DNA of 64,000 nucleotides from Bicyclus anynana. Taxonomy: Eukaryota > Arthropoda > Insecta > Lepidoptera > Nymphalidae. Within the stretch, counting starts at the first letter, position 1; every line of letters begins with the position of its first letter. Below, in pieces: positions 51,800 through 63,802 of the stretch. The translations under genes and the position numbers were made by a program. The notes beneath the pieces were generated by a model. The model did no database searches. It saw only the letters and a list, made by a program, of their open reading frames with translations, and was not told the DNA's origin. The stretch spans positions 14,047,561-14,111,560 of the forward strand of contig NC_069093.1 in NCBI RefSeq assembly GCF_947172395.1, in the 5' to 3' direction.

Positions 51800-52990
51800 T
51801 TTATCTTACTAAGTTCATACCAGTCCGGTTTTCGTCCAATCCACAGCACCACTACTGCACTTCTCATAGTCACCGAGGACATTAGCCACGCTATGGATTA
51901 CAAATGCTAATAGGTACTCTTTGATTTTAGCAACGCGTTTAATTCAGTGGACTTTGATGTTCTCCTAACACTCTTCACACCTTAATACTATAACAGCCTG
52001 TAATTGAATGGTTCAGGTATTATCTTGTTGGTTGACAGCAAAGAGTCAGCTTTGACAAAATTTTCTCTGGTTGGGCTGACATCTCGGCTGGCGTACCCCA
52101 AGGTATTCTCCATTTTTATTAACAAAATCACTTTCACAGAGTAATTTCTTTACATTATCACTTCTACGCAGACGATCTGCAACTTTATAGGCATGTTTCT
52201 GTCATAGACCTTGCTTCAGCAGTGGATCATGCTAATTTAGACTTGGCAAATATAAATAAGTATATAAGTATTGGCAAATATACATATGCCTACTTGTGAA
52301 CCCTAAAAAGTCACAAGCCATTATCAAAGGGACTAGACAATTACGGATTCGAATTGATCATTAAATTTTACCTCCTACACTCTATGATGACACACCAATA
52401 GCTTTGTCAAATACATCAAAAAATTTGGGACTAAAATTCGACTGTCATTTATCGTTGTCTAGCCACATACTCTGAAATGAAGTTAGTAGGCGGATACATT
52501 GTTCGCTTCATTCGCTAAAGCGTTTACAGAATTTTCTTCTATTACGGACTAAAATCCTACTTATTCAATTCCTTCTGCTTCATATTCTTGAAAACACTAA
52601 CGTTTGTTATTTAGATGTTACAGAGGAGCTACTCGATAAACTAGATTGCCTTCAGAATTTGTGCATCTGATTTATATTACTACGGATTGAGCTAATTCGA
52701 CCGCATTTCTCATTATCGTAATGAACTCAAGTGGCTCCCTATCCATTATCACCAGTACATTCACATTCTTACTATTCTGTTTAAGATTTTATATACCTCT
52801 TGTCCTCCTACTTACAGGGCTATTCCTTGAGACCCCACGTCGTCCAAGATCGGTGCATACGTGTGAAAAATAAATTACCTATCTTGCCCCGATATGACAC
52901 CGAACTCACTACCATATTGCAATTTTGAAGATCTATTACTATAATAAAATTGTAACAGGTCAAATTCTGTACTAGTTTAGTTGGAGGGCT
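51800..52990 (+). pseudogene. Decayed Jockey-type LINE reverse transcriptase
   Basis: In scattered frames: QSGFRPIHSTTTALL (51,821), DFSNAFNSVDFDVLL (about 51,925), the catalytic YADDLQLY (from 52,165), NPKKSQAIIKGTRQL (about 52,300) and LKFDCHLSLSSHI. Order and motifs are those of a non-LTR RT from the middle of the palm to the C-terminal end. Frameshifts and stops are frequent, so it is inactive. Confidence 0.88.
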
Positions 52991-53571
52991 ATAGTAAGAA
53001 ACATACACATATATAAGTACCTGGAACCTTGTTGCTAATGTGATTAAAATGTTTAAGTTAGATGTTACAAAAATACTGATTTTATTGATATATATTCTAT
53101 TAATTGATACGTCATAGATATTTTTATAAGCTTATAAAGATATTAAGAGACCTTTAAATAATAAAAATGTGCTATTTATCGAGAAATATGGATTTTATTT
53201 GACGAGTTCTAACTATGACCAAGGTACAACATAGGCGGTCCAAGGTACATCACCACTGTTGTACCTTGGTCCACATTCCAAACTTTTTTTAGTTTATGTA
53301 AAACCTGTAAAAATGATGATCTATGCTTTTGTATAATTTATATTATGTACCACATTAGTTCGTCTAACAGCTGAAAATTGTTTCGTCGCAATAGCTATAA
53401 CCGATTTTTTTTTAAAAAATCGTTAACTGAAAAAGTGACCAAGGTTCCCTATACCAAACTTTAGCATGATGAATGCCGCTGAGTATATTAGTGTAATCAA
53501 ATTCATTAATAGTTAAGGTAGAGTGGGAGAAATGCGAGAGAGAGTGTACATACTGATTTATTTATTTACAG
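52991..53571. other. 5' flank of plus asteroid-like gene
   Basis: AT-rich. A small inverted pair, CCAAGGTACAAC / GTTGTACCTTGG, lies at 53,219-53,272. A splice acceptor TTTATTTACAG ends at 53,571, implying an upstream non-coding exon that could not be found. Confidence 0.5.
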
Positions 53572-53579
53572 GAATAACC

Positions 53580-55431
53580 ATGTGGATAAGAGGCCTGACT
53601 ACCTTCATGCTCAAGAGCGTGACTAACACGAAGTTAAAGAACACGACTGTAGTCATCGATGGACAAAGCGTATTCTTCAGGTTGTACAAGGAGTCGAACA
53701 TCCCTTACGCATTTGGTTGTGAGAGTGACAAATTCGCTAAATATTTAAAGGAATATCTCACCAAGTTTAAAAAAGCTAATCTGGACTGCTATTTTGTATT
53801 TAAAGGAGGGCATACCGACAAAGATATGCTCAACATTCATTACGAAGCTGAAAATCGCTTACACGGAAGAGATTATATTCCTGGTAGAGAATATAATGAT
53901 ATAATAAAACCACTGTTAGCTAAAGACATTTGGTTTCAAACTTTGGATGAAATGGGATTCAAATACATTGTCTGCAATGGCGATCACGTCACCGAGTGCA
54001 TTGCGCTCGCGCTGAAGCTCTGTTGTCCTCTCATTGGCAACAACATGCAGTATTTCTTCTCACAAGTAGAGTATGTGCCGGAAATTAACACTGTGCTTGA
54101 TGAGAACGACAACCTCCTTTGCGTCATACACACGTTGTCGAATTTCATGAGAAAATACTCCATGACAGAAGAGAAAGTGATTTTATTTATTATGATTACT
54201 GATCAACACATATTCGATGAAAATATGTTCAAGATATTTTTTCAGCGTCAGAAATTGTCGCGATACGATAAAATTATTTACAAAGACTTACTAAACTGGT
54301 TCTCAAAAAAAAGCATCAAAAAAGATATTCCAGTTTATTTCTAAACCAGATAAAGCCACATTTATGGAAAAGAAAAGCGACCTGAATGCCTTAGTACAAA
54401 AAAGGAAAAGTGCTGATACAATTTCGACACTCTACGTGACGGACAGAAATGCATCAAAATTCGCACAATCAGACCCTGAATGGTTTGAAAAAGGAATTTT
54501 CTTCAAATATATCGCCATACCATACGTTAATCTATACAGGTTTAACATTGTGAACGCCTCCAATTTAATCGAAGACTATGATCAAGAAAATGCAGTATTG
54601 CTTTCGATAGATATCATCAAATATGCTTTCGATTTGCTAACGAACTTTGGAGGAGGTGAAATAAGTATAGAGCACAAGAACTCTGCTTCATCTGACATTA
54701 AACACACGCTTACTAAATACGACTCTTCCATTCTGAAACCAGATTATGAAGCAACTGTAAGCGTTTTCGAAAACGGCTGGGATGATATAAAGCAACTAAA
54801 ACTTTTTGAACATTTCGTGACAGAAATATTGCAGACGTTCGACTTTGAGCGTCTGAACAAGGCACCGGCGGACTGCCGGCTCCTTCTCGTCGCACTGGTG
54901 TACTTTTCACGAAAAAGACCAGATGTGAAACTTGAAGTATACAGTATACTGCTATCTTATGTAATGCTGAACGTTGTTTTCGATAAGATGGACGGATATT
55001 GTGATAGATCTAAATCTAACACAGGAAGTGTTGCAGCTAAGCCATTTATAGACTCGTTTACTGATAAAGATTTAGTGAATGCAGCAGATTGTGACGTCGC
55101 TTGCTCTTTAATGGATAAATATTTTAAATTGAGGAACGACGAACTGTGTGATATTTTTGACAGAAAGGCCCTTCATCCGTTAGTTGAGTTTCAACGCTGC
55201 TTGGAAGAGCTCAACTTTTTGAACCAATTGTGCGGATCGCAGTTTGAACGTACCGTGTACAGGAAGACCTACAACGGCACGTTTGTGTACAAGATCCTTC
55301 GCGCCATGAAGAACAGTGAGTGCCAGGATGGATTTCAGTTCATCCAGGAAAAAATAAACCCAGCGCCAACGGTTCTAGCCTTTCTGTCAGGAATACTTGG
55401 GATTTACGAATCTATTTTGTATGACTATTAA
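53580..55431 (+). CDS. Protein asteroid-like, plus copy with one frameshift
   Basis: Two overlapping open frames together match the minus copy end to end. The first (ATG 53,580; stop 54,342-54,344) begins MWIRGLTTFMLKSV and covers the PIN-like half, with VVIDGQSVFF, the shared WFQTLDEMGFKYIV, GDHVTECIALALKL and LIGNNMQYFF. The second frame, open from at least 54,301 to the stop at 55,431, covers the rest (TLYVTDRNASKF, VSVFENGWDDIKQLKLFEHF, ILGIYESI). The switch lies in an A-rich stretch at about 54,305-54,323 with an A8 run at 54,305-54,312. An upstream in-frame GTG at 53,523 was rejected as start because a splice acceptor ends at 53,571. The 355-codon second half has no other defect, so either the break is very recent or it is a sequencing error. 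Catalytic acids appear lost as in the minus copy. Confidence 0.8.
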
Positions 55432-56499
55432 TTATGAATTAGGTGAAGTCGTAGACATTTTGTTTGTCTAATGTCTGGTAGTACGTCGTATACTACTTAT
55501 GTTTTTATTTTTTATTGTTTACTGGTTGACCCACCAAACGTTGTTTCGACATAATGTTCATTTACACGAGCAGCAACTGCTACTTTTTGTTAGTGTTAAA
55601 TTTTGAAATACAAATTATACAAATCCAGACTTCTAAAGGTTACAGTTTATTGTAAGGAAATTTCTTGATTTTTTTTAATCTTTTGTCAAATTAGAAATAT
55701 CTTAAATAGTTTTTGAGTTAAAAGTCAAAACCGAAACCCTTTTTTATTTTTAGTTAATTGTTTATAACTTTTTCGAGCTGGACTTTTTCAAGAACTATTT
55801 AAATAGTCGGAAATTAAGTTACCGGGTAAAAGCATCTCTCTTAACATAAATTCTTTTAAGTTCGTACTAAATGTACGTATCATACGTATGTACTTTTAAT
55901 TAAAATAAAACATTGAATTACCGCAAGTATTTTTTTATTTTCTCGCAATCGTAGTAAAAAATATAGTGTAACACGTGGGGCTAAACCCATTATAAACTCA
56001 GTTTCTATTTAGCGGCCCTCGCCATACCTCGTACATAATAGGTCGTTTTAGCCCCTTGTATAACAATCTACTATTTTCAATTTCCACCATTTTCCAATTT
56101 ATGTAGAATAGACGATTGAATTAAATTGAATCATGTTGTTTCTCTGAACTAACCTAACTTAACCTAACCTAACCTAATAATGAGTATGCTAGTTAGACGT
56201 AGGAGTTATTAGTTTAAAAAACTTCTTCTGTAAGTGAATCAACTCGTTGTTCTTTTCTCCACATATTAAATTTTTCGTAGGTATTTAATTTGTAGGTTCG
56301 TTTTGTTTCATCTTTAAATTAGGGTCACCATTCTCAATAGATGAAGACATAACAATTAATGTTGCGAAATATGTAAATTACGGTCACTAATTCACAATGA
56401 ATTTCTTAAAAAAATCAAGTATACCAAGCAAATTGTTTTTTCACTACTCTTGCTAAAACACTGTCATATTACCACTCCACAGCGGGACCACACAGTACA
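55432..56499. other. 3' flank of plus asteroid-like gene
   Basis: Holds the repeat shared with 39,510 (55,885-56,000: TAGTGTAACACGTGGGGC), AATAAA at about 55,903 as a possible poly(A) signal, and a short (AACCT)n block at 56,147-56,178. No gene. Confidence 0.55.
56147..56178. repeat. Short telomere-like (CCTAA)n block
   Basis: AACCTAACTTAACCTAACCT followed by AACCTAA gives five near-perfect units of the complement of the insect telomere repeat TTAGG. Confidence 0.7.
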
Positions 56500-56754
56500 T
56501 ACATACAGTATTATAAATCACAATTGATAACAATTAAATTACAATTTCTTATAGTTTTATTTCCTGTGTGAAGGTGGAAGCTGATCCAATGGCCTCCAAG
56601 TACCTTTATCGTTAAGGAACTCATCAATAGTGTAGTAACCTCGACTAAGTAAATGTTTTTTAACACATTGCTTAAAGTTGTGCATTGGCAAGTCCATCAG
56701 AGTAGTGAAAACTATATTTGAAAGCAGCGCACAAAACAAAACAACAGAAAACAC
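56500..56754 (-). mobile_element. Jockey/CR1-type LINE ORF C-terminus
   Basis: The minus-strand frame ends MDLPMHNFKQCVKKHLLSRG then YYTIDEFLNDKGTWRPLDQL. This matches the C-terminal tail of lepidopteran LINE ORF2s and nearly repeats 26,100-26,300. It is 5' truncated. Confidence 0.8.
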
Positions 56755-56769
56755 TATTTGAACTTATTA

Positions 56770-57270
56770 CCCTGGAATTCATAGTCGTGAAGTGAACAAT
56801 CCCCCACAAACCAATATTCAGTATTCACCCAGGGGCTGACTATTGAATCATCCTTCATTGCATTTCATAAACAAACTACTGGAGAGCCCCTAGGTGACTG
56901 GAGTTTCAAGCAAATGTTGTCTATGATTTTACATTAGATCTTTGAAAATTCTGTGACACAACCACAGAGAGACGTATTTTGTTAATTCTTTGACATTTTA
57001 CAAAATAATTGAGTTTCTAACCCTGGAATTCATAGTCGTGTAGTGAACAATCCCCCACAAACCAATATTCAGTATTCACCCAGGGGCTGACTATTGAATC
57101 ATCCTTCATTGCATTTCATAAACAAACTACTGGAGAGCCCCTAGGTGACTGGAGTTTCAAGCAAATGTTGTCTATGATTTTACATTAGATCTTTGAAAAT
57201 TCTGTGACACAACCACAGTGAGACGTATTTTGTTAATTCTTTGACATTTTACAAAATAATTGAGTTTCAA
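56770..57270 (+). repeat. 251-bp tandem duplication
   Basis: Copies 56,770-57,020 and 57,021-57,270 are nearly identical, each starting CCCTGGAATTCATAGTCGTG and containing ACTGGAGAGCCCCTAGGTGA. The TGGAATTCATAGTCGT start is the terminus used by the MITE ends at 59,846 and 62,430. Confidence 0.95.
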
Positions 57271-60200
57271 TATTTTCATTTACTTTTTGTTTTTATTTAT
57301 CGTAGTAAAATTTAATTCGTTCAAGTGTACAATAGATCAATTTTATCAAAAAGTTTCTTTCTCACAAGAAGGAGTTGTTAGAAAAATATTGAAGTTATGT
57401 GGACGAACATGATCAAATACAAAATTATCAGCCGATGGACGTCCACTGCTGGACATAGCCGTCTTGCATGGACTTTCAAACACAACGGTCTAGAGCCGCC
57501 AACGTCCAGCAACCCGCTTGATGCCATCGGTCCACCTAGTGGGGGTTCGACCAACACTGCGATTTCATCGGCTCTTCGAACTATGTGGCCTGCCCATTGC
57601 CACTTCAGCTTCACGACTCGCTGTGCTACCTATGTCAGTGACTTTGGTTTGTCTGCGGATCTCCTCATTTGTGATACGATCACGCAGAGAAATCCCAAGC
57701 ATACTATTTACTATATAAGTAGTTTGATATTTCATACTTTTGTAATGTGGAATCCTACTTGAAATAAAAAAAATATTGTAAGAGGAAATTTGTTTATTTT
57801 ACTCAAAACCACCTATAATTGAACCTGAAATAATTACAAGTAGGTACTATTATGCTGTATTTTCTTACAATTTATAGTAAGTGCAGTAAATAAATATAAG
57901 TGTAGCTTATCCTTAGGAATAGTGGTAAAATTGCATTTCACAAAGCTTTAGATCACATAATATTATATATTTAGGAGGTAGGCTTGGCCCGGTAATGGGC
58001 TGATAATAATGAACCACACAGTACTTATTGCAATTCCAAAATCAAACCTATATCCTTTTGATACAAAGTTTAATTAATAACAACAATAAATACATAATTT
58101 ACATATAACTTATTGTTATTATTGTATATTTTTATAGGGCCAGACTTAAATGAAAAATGCAGAAGTAAACATTTAATAATTATCTTTATTAAAGATGTGA
58201 ATCAATAAATTTCATTCAATTAAGATTTGTATACATTTTCTATTGTTATGGACTTCAGAGTGAGTGACCACCTTACAACATACTGCACTCACTCCTACTA
58301 CCTTGATATTAAATGCTGCTGACTTTTCAAGGTATGTGGGTCTTCCAATTACTGTGATCTGAAAACTCAGATTTTCAAGAACCAAAGTATTCTCAGTATT
58401 CTTGGTAAAACAGTATTCTCAGAGCTCATCACTGCTATTCTCTGCCATGATAGCCGGTTTCTTTAAATCTGTGTATAGGATCCTCCGGGGTTGTTTATAT
58501 GTATACCTATGCGTGACATCAATACAGCTTGACTTTTGGCATTTCTGTTATTTCATAGAATGCTTGATGGACTGCACCTGCAGTCTGAAAATAAACATTA
58601 TGTTAGTTACATTTATGTAGGTTATATATTTCCTAAATCAAAACTAGATAGGTATACCTAACATTTATATAGGTTAGATTACAAACAAACAAACTAATTA
58701 AATTCTTCATCATGAGTATGTTAAGCATGAGTCTCCTCTCAGAATGAGAGGGATAAGGTCCACCACGCTGGCCCAATGTGAATTGGCAGACTTCACACAT
58801 GTAGAGACATTGTTTTTCCTTCACTGTATGAGACATGTAATATACATTTAAATTCATAAAATGCACATAACTGAAATGATTTGGAGGTGCATGTTTCAGA
58901 CAGCATTTGAACCTACACCCTCTGAATAGAAGGCAGAGGTCATATCTACTGGGCTATATGGATTTTGACCTACTCCTAATTTATCTATACTAATATTATA
59001 AACAGGAAAAATTTGTTTGTTTGTTTTGAATAGGATCTGTAACTACTGAACTGATTTGAAAGATTCTATCACTGTTGGAAACCTACACCATCATAATAAA
59101 AGGCAGAGATCATACATACCCACTGGGCTAATTGGTTTTATATCTACTTCTAATTTATCTTTACTAATAATAGAAACAGGAAAGATTTGTTTGTTTGTAT
59201 GTTTTGAATAGGCTCTGGAACTACTGAACCAATTTAAAAAATTCTTTCACTGTTGGGAAGCTACACTATCCCCGAGCTCTATAGGCTATATTTTATCCCC
59301 ATATTCTTACGGAAATGGGAACCACACAGGGTGAAACCGCGCGGCGTCTTCATGAACAAAAAATTATTGATAATGAACAAAGGTACGTACCTGATAACAT
59401 CCCGTTTCATAGAATCAAAGTGCTGCTAGAATGTATAATACTAGCGGTATTGGTATTCCTCTTTTGGTCTTCTGTGTTCATTCTTCATCAAACAGAGGCA
59501 TATTATGCCTAATATGAGAATCTTTCGTACATTCCATATCGCCATAGTATTATACTGGGTTTACGCAATTGCGAATATATATCTTGGGCACTGATATAAC
59601 TCGCTGTTTATAACTTCACTTATAACGATCCGAACGTCCACTTTCTAATAAATAAATCACGAATAACACCAAAAAAAATGCCAGGGGATGGTTTGGCTGA
59701 CAAATATCGGTAATTCAGCAGTCAGCCGCCAGCTCCTGTCAAATGAGGGGTTTCTTTTGTCTATGAAACGCGTAGGGGTTGAATTCGACACATAGCGGCT
59801 GAATAATCCCCTTAGGGGCCCCCTACTACGACTATGAATTCCACCGTAATATTTTCATTTTCTTTTTGTTTTTATTTATCGTAGTAAAATTTAATTCGTT
59901 CAAGTGTACAATAGATCAGTTTTATCAAAAAGTTTCTTTCTCACAAGAAGGAGTTGTTTGAAAAATATTGAAGTTATGTGGACGAACATGATCATATACA
60001 AAATTATCAGCCGATGGACGTCCACTGCTGGACATAGCCGTCTTGCATGGACTTTCAAACACAACGGTCTCGAGGGGCCAGCGTCCAGCGGCTCCCTGCA
60101 ACCCGCTTGATGCCCTCGGTCCACCTAGTGGGGGTTCGACCAACACTGCGATTTCATCGGCTCTTCGAACTATGTGGCCTGCCCATTGCCACTTCAGCTT

Positions 60201-62430
60201 CACGACTCGCTGTGCTACCTATGTCAGTGACTTTGGTTTGTCTGCGGATCTCCTCATTTGTGAAACAATCACGCAGAGAAATCCCAAGCATACTATTTAC
60301 TATATAAGTAGTTTGATATTTCATACTTTTGTTATGTGGAATCCTACTTGAAATAAAAAAAATATTGTAAGAGGAAATTTGTTTATTTTACTCAAAACCA
60401 CCTATAATTACCTGAAATAATTACAAGTAGGTACTATTATGCTGTATTTTCTTACAATTTATAGTAAGTGCAGTAAATAAATATAAGTGTAGCTTATCCT
60501 TAGGAATAGTGGTAAAATTGCATTTCACAAAGCTTTAGATCACATAATCACATAATATTATATATTTAGGAGGTAGGCTTGGCCCGGTAATGGGCTGATA
60601 ATAATGAACCACACAGTACTTATTGCAATTCTAAAATCAAACCTATATCCTTTTAATACAAAGTTTAATTAATAACAACAATAATTTACATATAACTTAT
60701 TGTTATTATTGTATACTTTTATAGGGCCAGACTTAAATGAAAAATGCAGAAGTAAACATTTAATAATTATCTTTATTAAAGAAGTGAATCAATAAATTTC
60801 ATTCAATTAAGATTTGTATACATTTTCTATTGTTATGGACTTCAGAGTGAGTGACCACCTTACAACATACTGCACTCACTCCTACTACCTCTATATTAAA
60901 TGCTGCTGACTTTTCAAGGTATGTGGGTCTTCCAATTACTGTGATCTGTAAACTCGGATTTTCAAGGACCAAAGTATTCTCAGTATTCTTGGTAAAACAG
61001 TATTCTCAGAGCTCATCACTGCTATTCCCTGCCATGATAGCCGGTTTCTTTAAATCTGTGCATAGGGTCCTCCGGGGTTGTTTATATGTATACCTATGCG
61101 TGCCATCAATACAGCTTGACTTGTGGCATTTCTGTTATTTCATAGAATGCTTGATGGAATGCACATACAGTCTGAAAATAAACATTATGTTAGTTACATT
61201 TATGTAGGTTATAGGTATATTTCCTAAATCAAAACTAGATAGGTATACCTAACATTTATAAAGGTTAGATTACAAACAAACTAATTAAATTCTTCATCAT
61301 GAGTATGTTAAGCATGAGTCTCCTCTCAGAATGAGAGGGATAAGGTCCACCACGCTGGCCCAATGTGAATTGGCAGACTTCACACATGTAGAGACAATGT
61401 TTTTCCTTCACCGTATGAGACATGTGATATACATTTAAATTCATAAAATGCACATAACTGAAATGATTTGGAGGTGCATGTTTCAGACAGCATTTGAACC
61501 TACACCCTCCAAATAGAAGGCAGAGGTCATATCAACTGGGCTATATGGATTTTGACCTACTCCTAATTTATCTATACTAATATTATAAACAGGAAAAATT
61601 TGTTTGTTTGTTTTGAATAGGATCTGTAACTACTGAACTGATTTGAAAGATTCTATCACTGTTGGGAACCTACACCATCATAATCAAAGGCAGGGGTCAT
61701 ACCCACTGGGCTAATTGGTTTTATATCTACTCCTAATTTATCTTTACTAATAATAGAAACAGGAAAGATTTGTTTGTTTGTATGTTTTGAATAGGCTCTG
61801 GAACTACTGAACCAATTTAAAAAATTCTTTCACTGTTGGGAAGCTACACTATTCCCGAGCTCTATAGGCTATATTTTATCCCCATATTCTTACGGAAATG
61901 GGAACAACACAGGGTGAGACCGCGCGGCGTCTTCATGAACAAAAAATTATTGATAATGAACATAGGTACGTACCTGATAACATCCCGTTTCATAGAATGG
62001 AAGTGCTGCTAGAATGTATAATACTAGCGGTATTGGTATTCCTCTCTTGGTCTTCTGTGTTCATTCTTCATCAAACAGAGGCATATTATGCCTAATATGA
62101 GAATCTTTCGTACATTCCATATCGCCATAGTATTATACTGGGTTTACGCAATTGCGAATATATATCTTGGGCACTGATATAACTCGCTGTTTATAACTTC
62201 ACTTATAACGATCCGAACGTCCACTTTCTAATAAATAAATCACGAATAACAACAAAAAAAAATGCCAGGGGATGGTTTGGCTGACAAATATCGGTAATTC
62301 AGCAGTCAGCCGCCAGCTCCTGTCAAATGAGGGGTTTCTTTTGTCTATGAAACGCGTAGGGGTTGAATTCGACACATAGCGGCTGAATAATCCCCTTAGG
62401 GGCCCCATAATACGACTATGAATTCCACCG
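57269..62430 (+). repeat. 2.58-kb tandem duplication
   Basis: Unit 1 (57,269-59,846) and unit 2 (59,848-62,430) align along their whole length, starting AATATTTTCATTT and ending ACTATGAATTCCACCG, with few substitutions and small indels (for example 11 bp near 60,083). Each unit carries, in order: a minus-strand RTE tail (57,425-57,690; 60,005-60,275), anonymous AT-rich DNA, a minus-strand SINE (58,720-58,965; 61,305-61,545), two Helitron-like pieces (58,984-59,345; 61,568-61,930) and the MITE-like 3' end. All open frames here are repeat-derived. Confidence 0.95.
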
Positions 62431-62736
62431 AGACCATTTGAATACACTATTCAAATTTCAAAGATAATAGAGGGATGTCACACTCTAAGATGTCGGTGAC
62501 ATTGACATCTATTAGTTTATTTAACCACACTGTCAGTGTCAACGTCAAGTGCCACTGCTTCAAAACAAACGTCAAATGAAGTGCTGCTGTGGGTGGGTCG
62601 GTGGATTTAGGATTAAATTAAATCTTAATCAAAAATAAAGTCAGTCGGAAGTAATTTATCAGACTAGCAAAATTTTGGTATCCGTTTGGGTATTAGCAGT
62701 GAAATAAATATTTTATTAATTTTATAGTTATTAACG
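62431..62736 (+). promoter_or_regulatory. HSDL2 5' region
   Basis: The interval between the tandem repeat and the HSDL2 ATG. It holds several TGTCA/TGACA and ACGTCAA words (GTCGGTGACATTGACATC, ACTGTCAGTGTCAACGTCAA, ACGTCAAATG) at 62,492-62,580. It probably contains the transcription start; no TATA box was assigned. Confidence 0.45.
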
Positions 62737-63802
62737 ATGAGTTTAGTCGCGAACACCGGGTGAGTTGGTGATCAACTTTAATTTCTTCGAGTTGGTGTTC
62801 CACTTTCACATTAACGTGATTTCCGCGTCCTAGGAAGTTGGCGGGTCGTACGCTGTTTATAACGGGTGCATCGCGTGGCATTGGAAAGGCTATAGCCTTA
62901 AAAGCGGCCAAGGATGGTGCAAATGTAGTAGTCGCAGCCAAAACCGCTGAACCGCATCCAAAGCTTCCTGGCACTATTTACACGGCCGCGGAAGAAAGTA
63001 AGTCGAAAAAATAGTACAAAATGTCTTTAGACATAATATATCTACCAGAGAAAGTTTATTTGTTTTCCAAGCGTTAATACATGGACTTTGCTCTCGCGTC
63101 GAAAGTCCAATGACCTTTGATCGCGGCAGTGTTTACTTATTAAAGTTTTATTATTTGAATAAAAATTTATTGCTGAATGGCTATTACAAGCAGCACTACT
63201 TTGTAAATGTTCATTAAGTGAATAATGTTTTTTGCAAACATTTTCAAAATGAAACATTGTAGTGTTATCAAAAATTTCAGAGTAAAACACGAATTTGTAG
63301 TTTCTTAATGCATAATGATGGCAAAATGAATTATTTGTTCATAGCTATTGATTGTTGAAAGACTAATTATTTAATTAAAAATAAAACTAACAGTATTATG
63401 TATATCAGATGAGATAACATATATTTATTACTTTATTTACTAATCGTTGAATCCAAAATTGAATAAATGTTGGCATATTTGTTTCCCAGCTATACAATAC
63501 CTAGATTGTATTACTTAAAAATCATTAGTTTGTAAATATGTTTCTATAATTTTCAATTTGAAAGACCTTTTTTATTTAATTTTAAATTAAACTTCACTTT
63601 TTCTTCTTTTTTTTTCTTTTCGACTTCACAGTTTGTTTCTAGTACCACTTAAATTAACATAATTCGAGAATTATATCTATTTTGATTTACATACATTATT
63701 TTGTTCACAGTTGAAGCCCTTGGTGGAAAAGCTTTGCCGTGTATTGTGGATGTAAGAGATGAGAAACAAGTTCAAAAAGCTATTGATGAGGCTGTAAAGA
63801 AG
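62737..63802 (+). CDS. Hsdl2: Hydroxysteroid dehydrogenase-like protein 2, first three coding exons (partial)
   Basis: Exons 62,737-62,759, 62,834-62,997 and 63,711-63,802 join in phase: MSLVANTG, then KLAGRTLFITGASRGIGKAI, ALKAAKDGANVVVAAKTAEP, HPKLPGTIYTAAEEIEALGG and KALPCIVDVRDEKQVQKAID. TGASRGIG is the NAD(P)-binding TGxxxGxG motif of short-chain dehydrogenases, and AAKTxxPHPKLxGTIYTAAEEIEA is characteristic of HSDL2, a peroxisomal or mitochondrial SDR with a C-terminal SCP2 domain in full length. The catalytic and SCP2 parts lie beyond the window. Donors are GTGAGT, GTAAGT and GTATCA; acceptors CGTCCTAG and TTGTTCACAG. Confidence 0.93.
62998..63710 (+). other. HSDL2 second intron
   Basis: AT-rich intron between GTAAGT and TTGTTCACAG. 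The minus-strand open frame at 63,042-63,290 has no recognisable similarity and was not called. Confidence 0.8.

Noticed and set aside
53523..53579. Upstream GTG/ATG start for the plus asteroid-like gene
   Set aside because: The segment contains a good splice acceptor ending at 53,571, and the minus paralogue starts at the ATG equivalent to 53,580.
54713..54910. Minus-strand 65-codon frame, with a similar one at 42,867-43,070
   Set aside because: Both are antisense to the same conserved part of the two asteroid-like genes, so their mutual similarity only reflects the sense genes.
59315..59512. 65-codon frame repeated at 61,898
   Set aside because: It starts inside a Helitron-like 3' end and is duplicated only because the whole 2.58-kb block is; no family similarity.
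62693..62974. Minus-strand 93-codon frame
   Set aside because: Antisense to HSDL2 exons 1 and 2.
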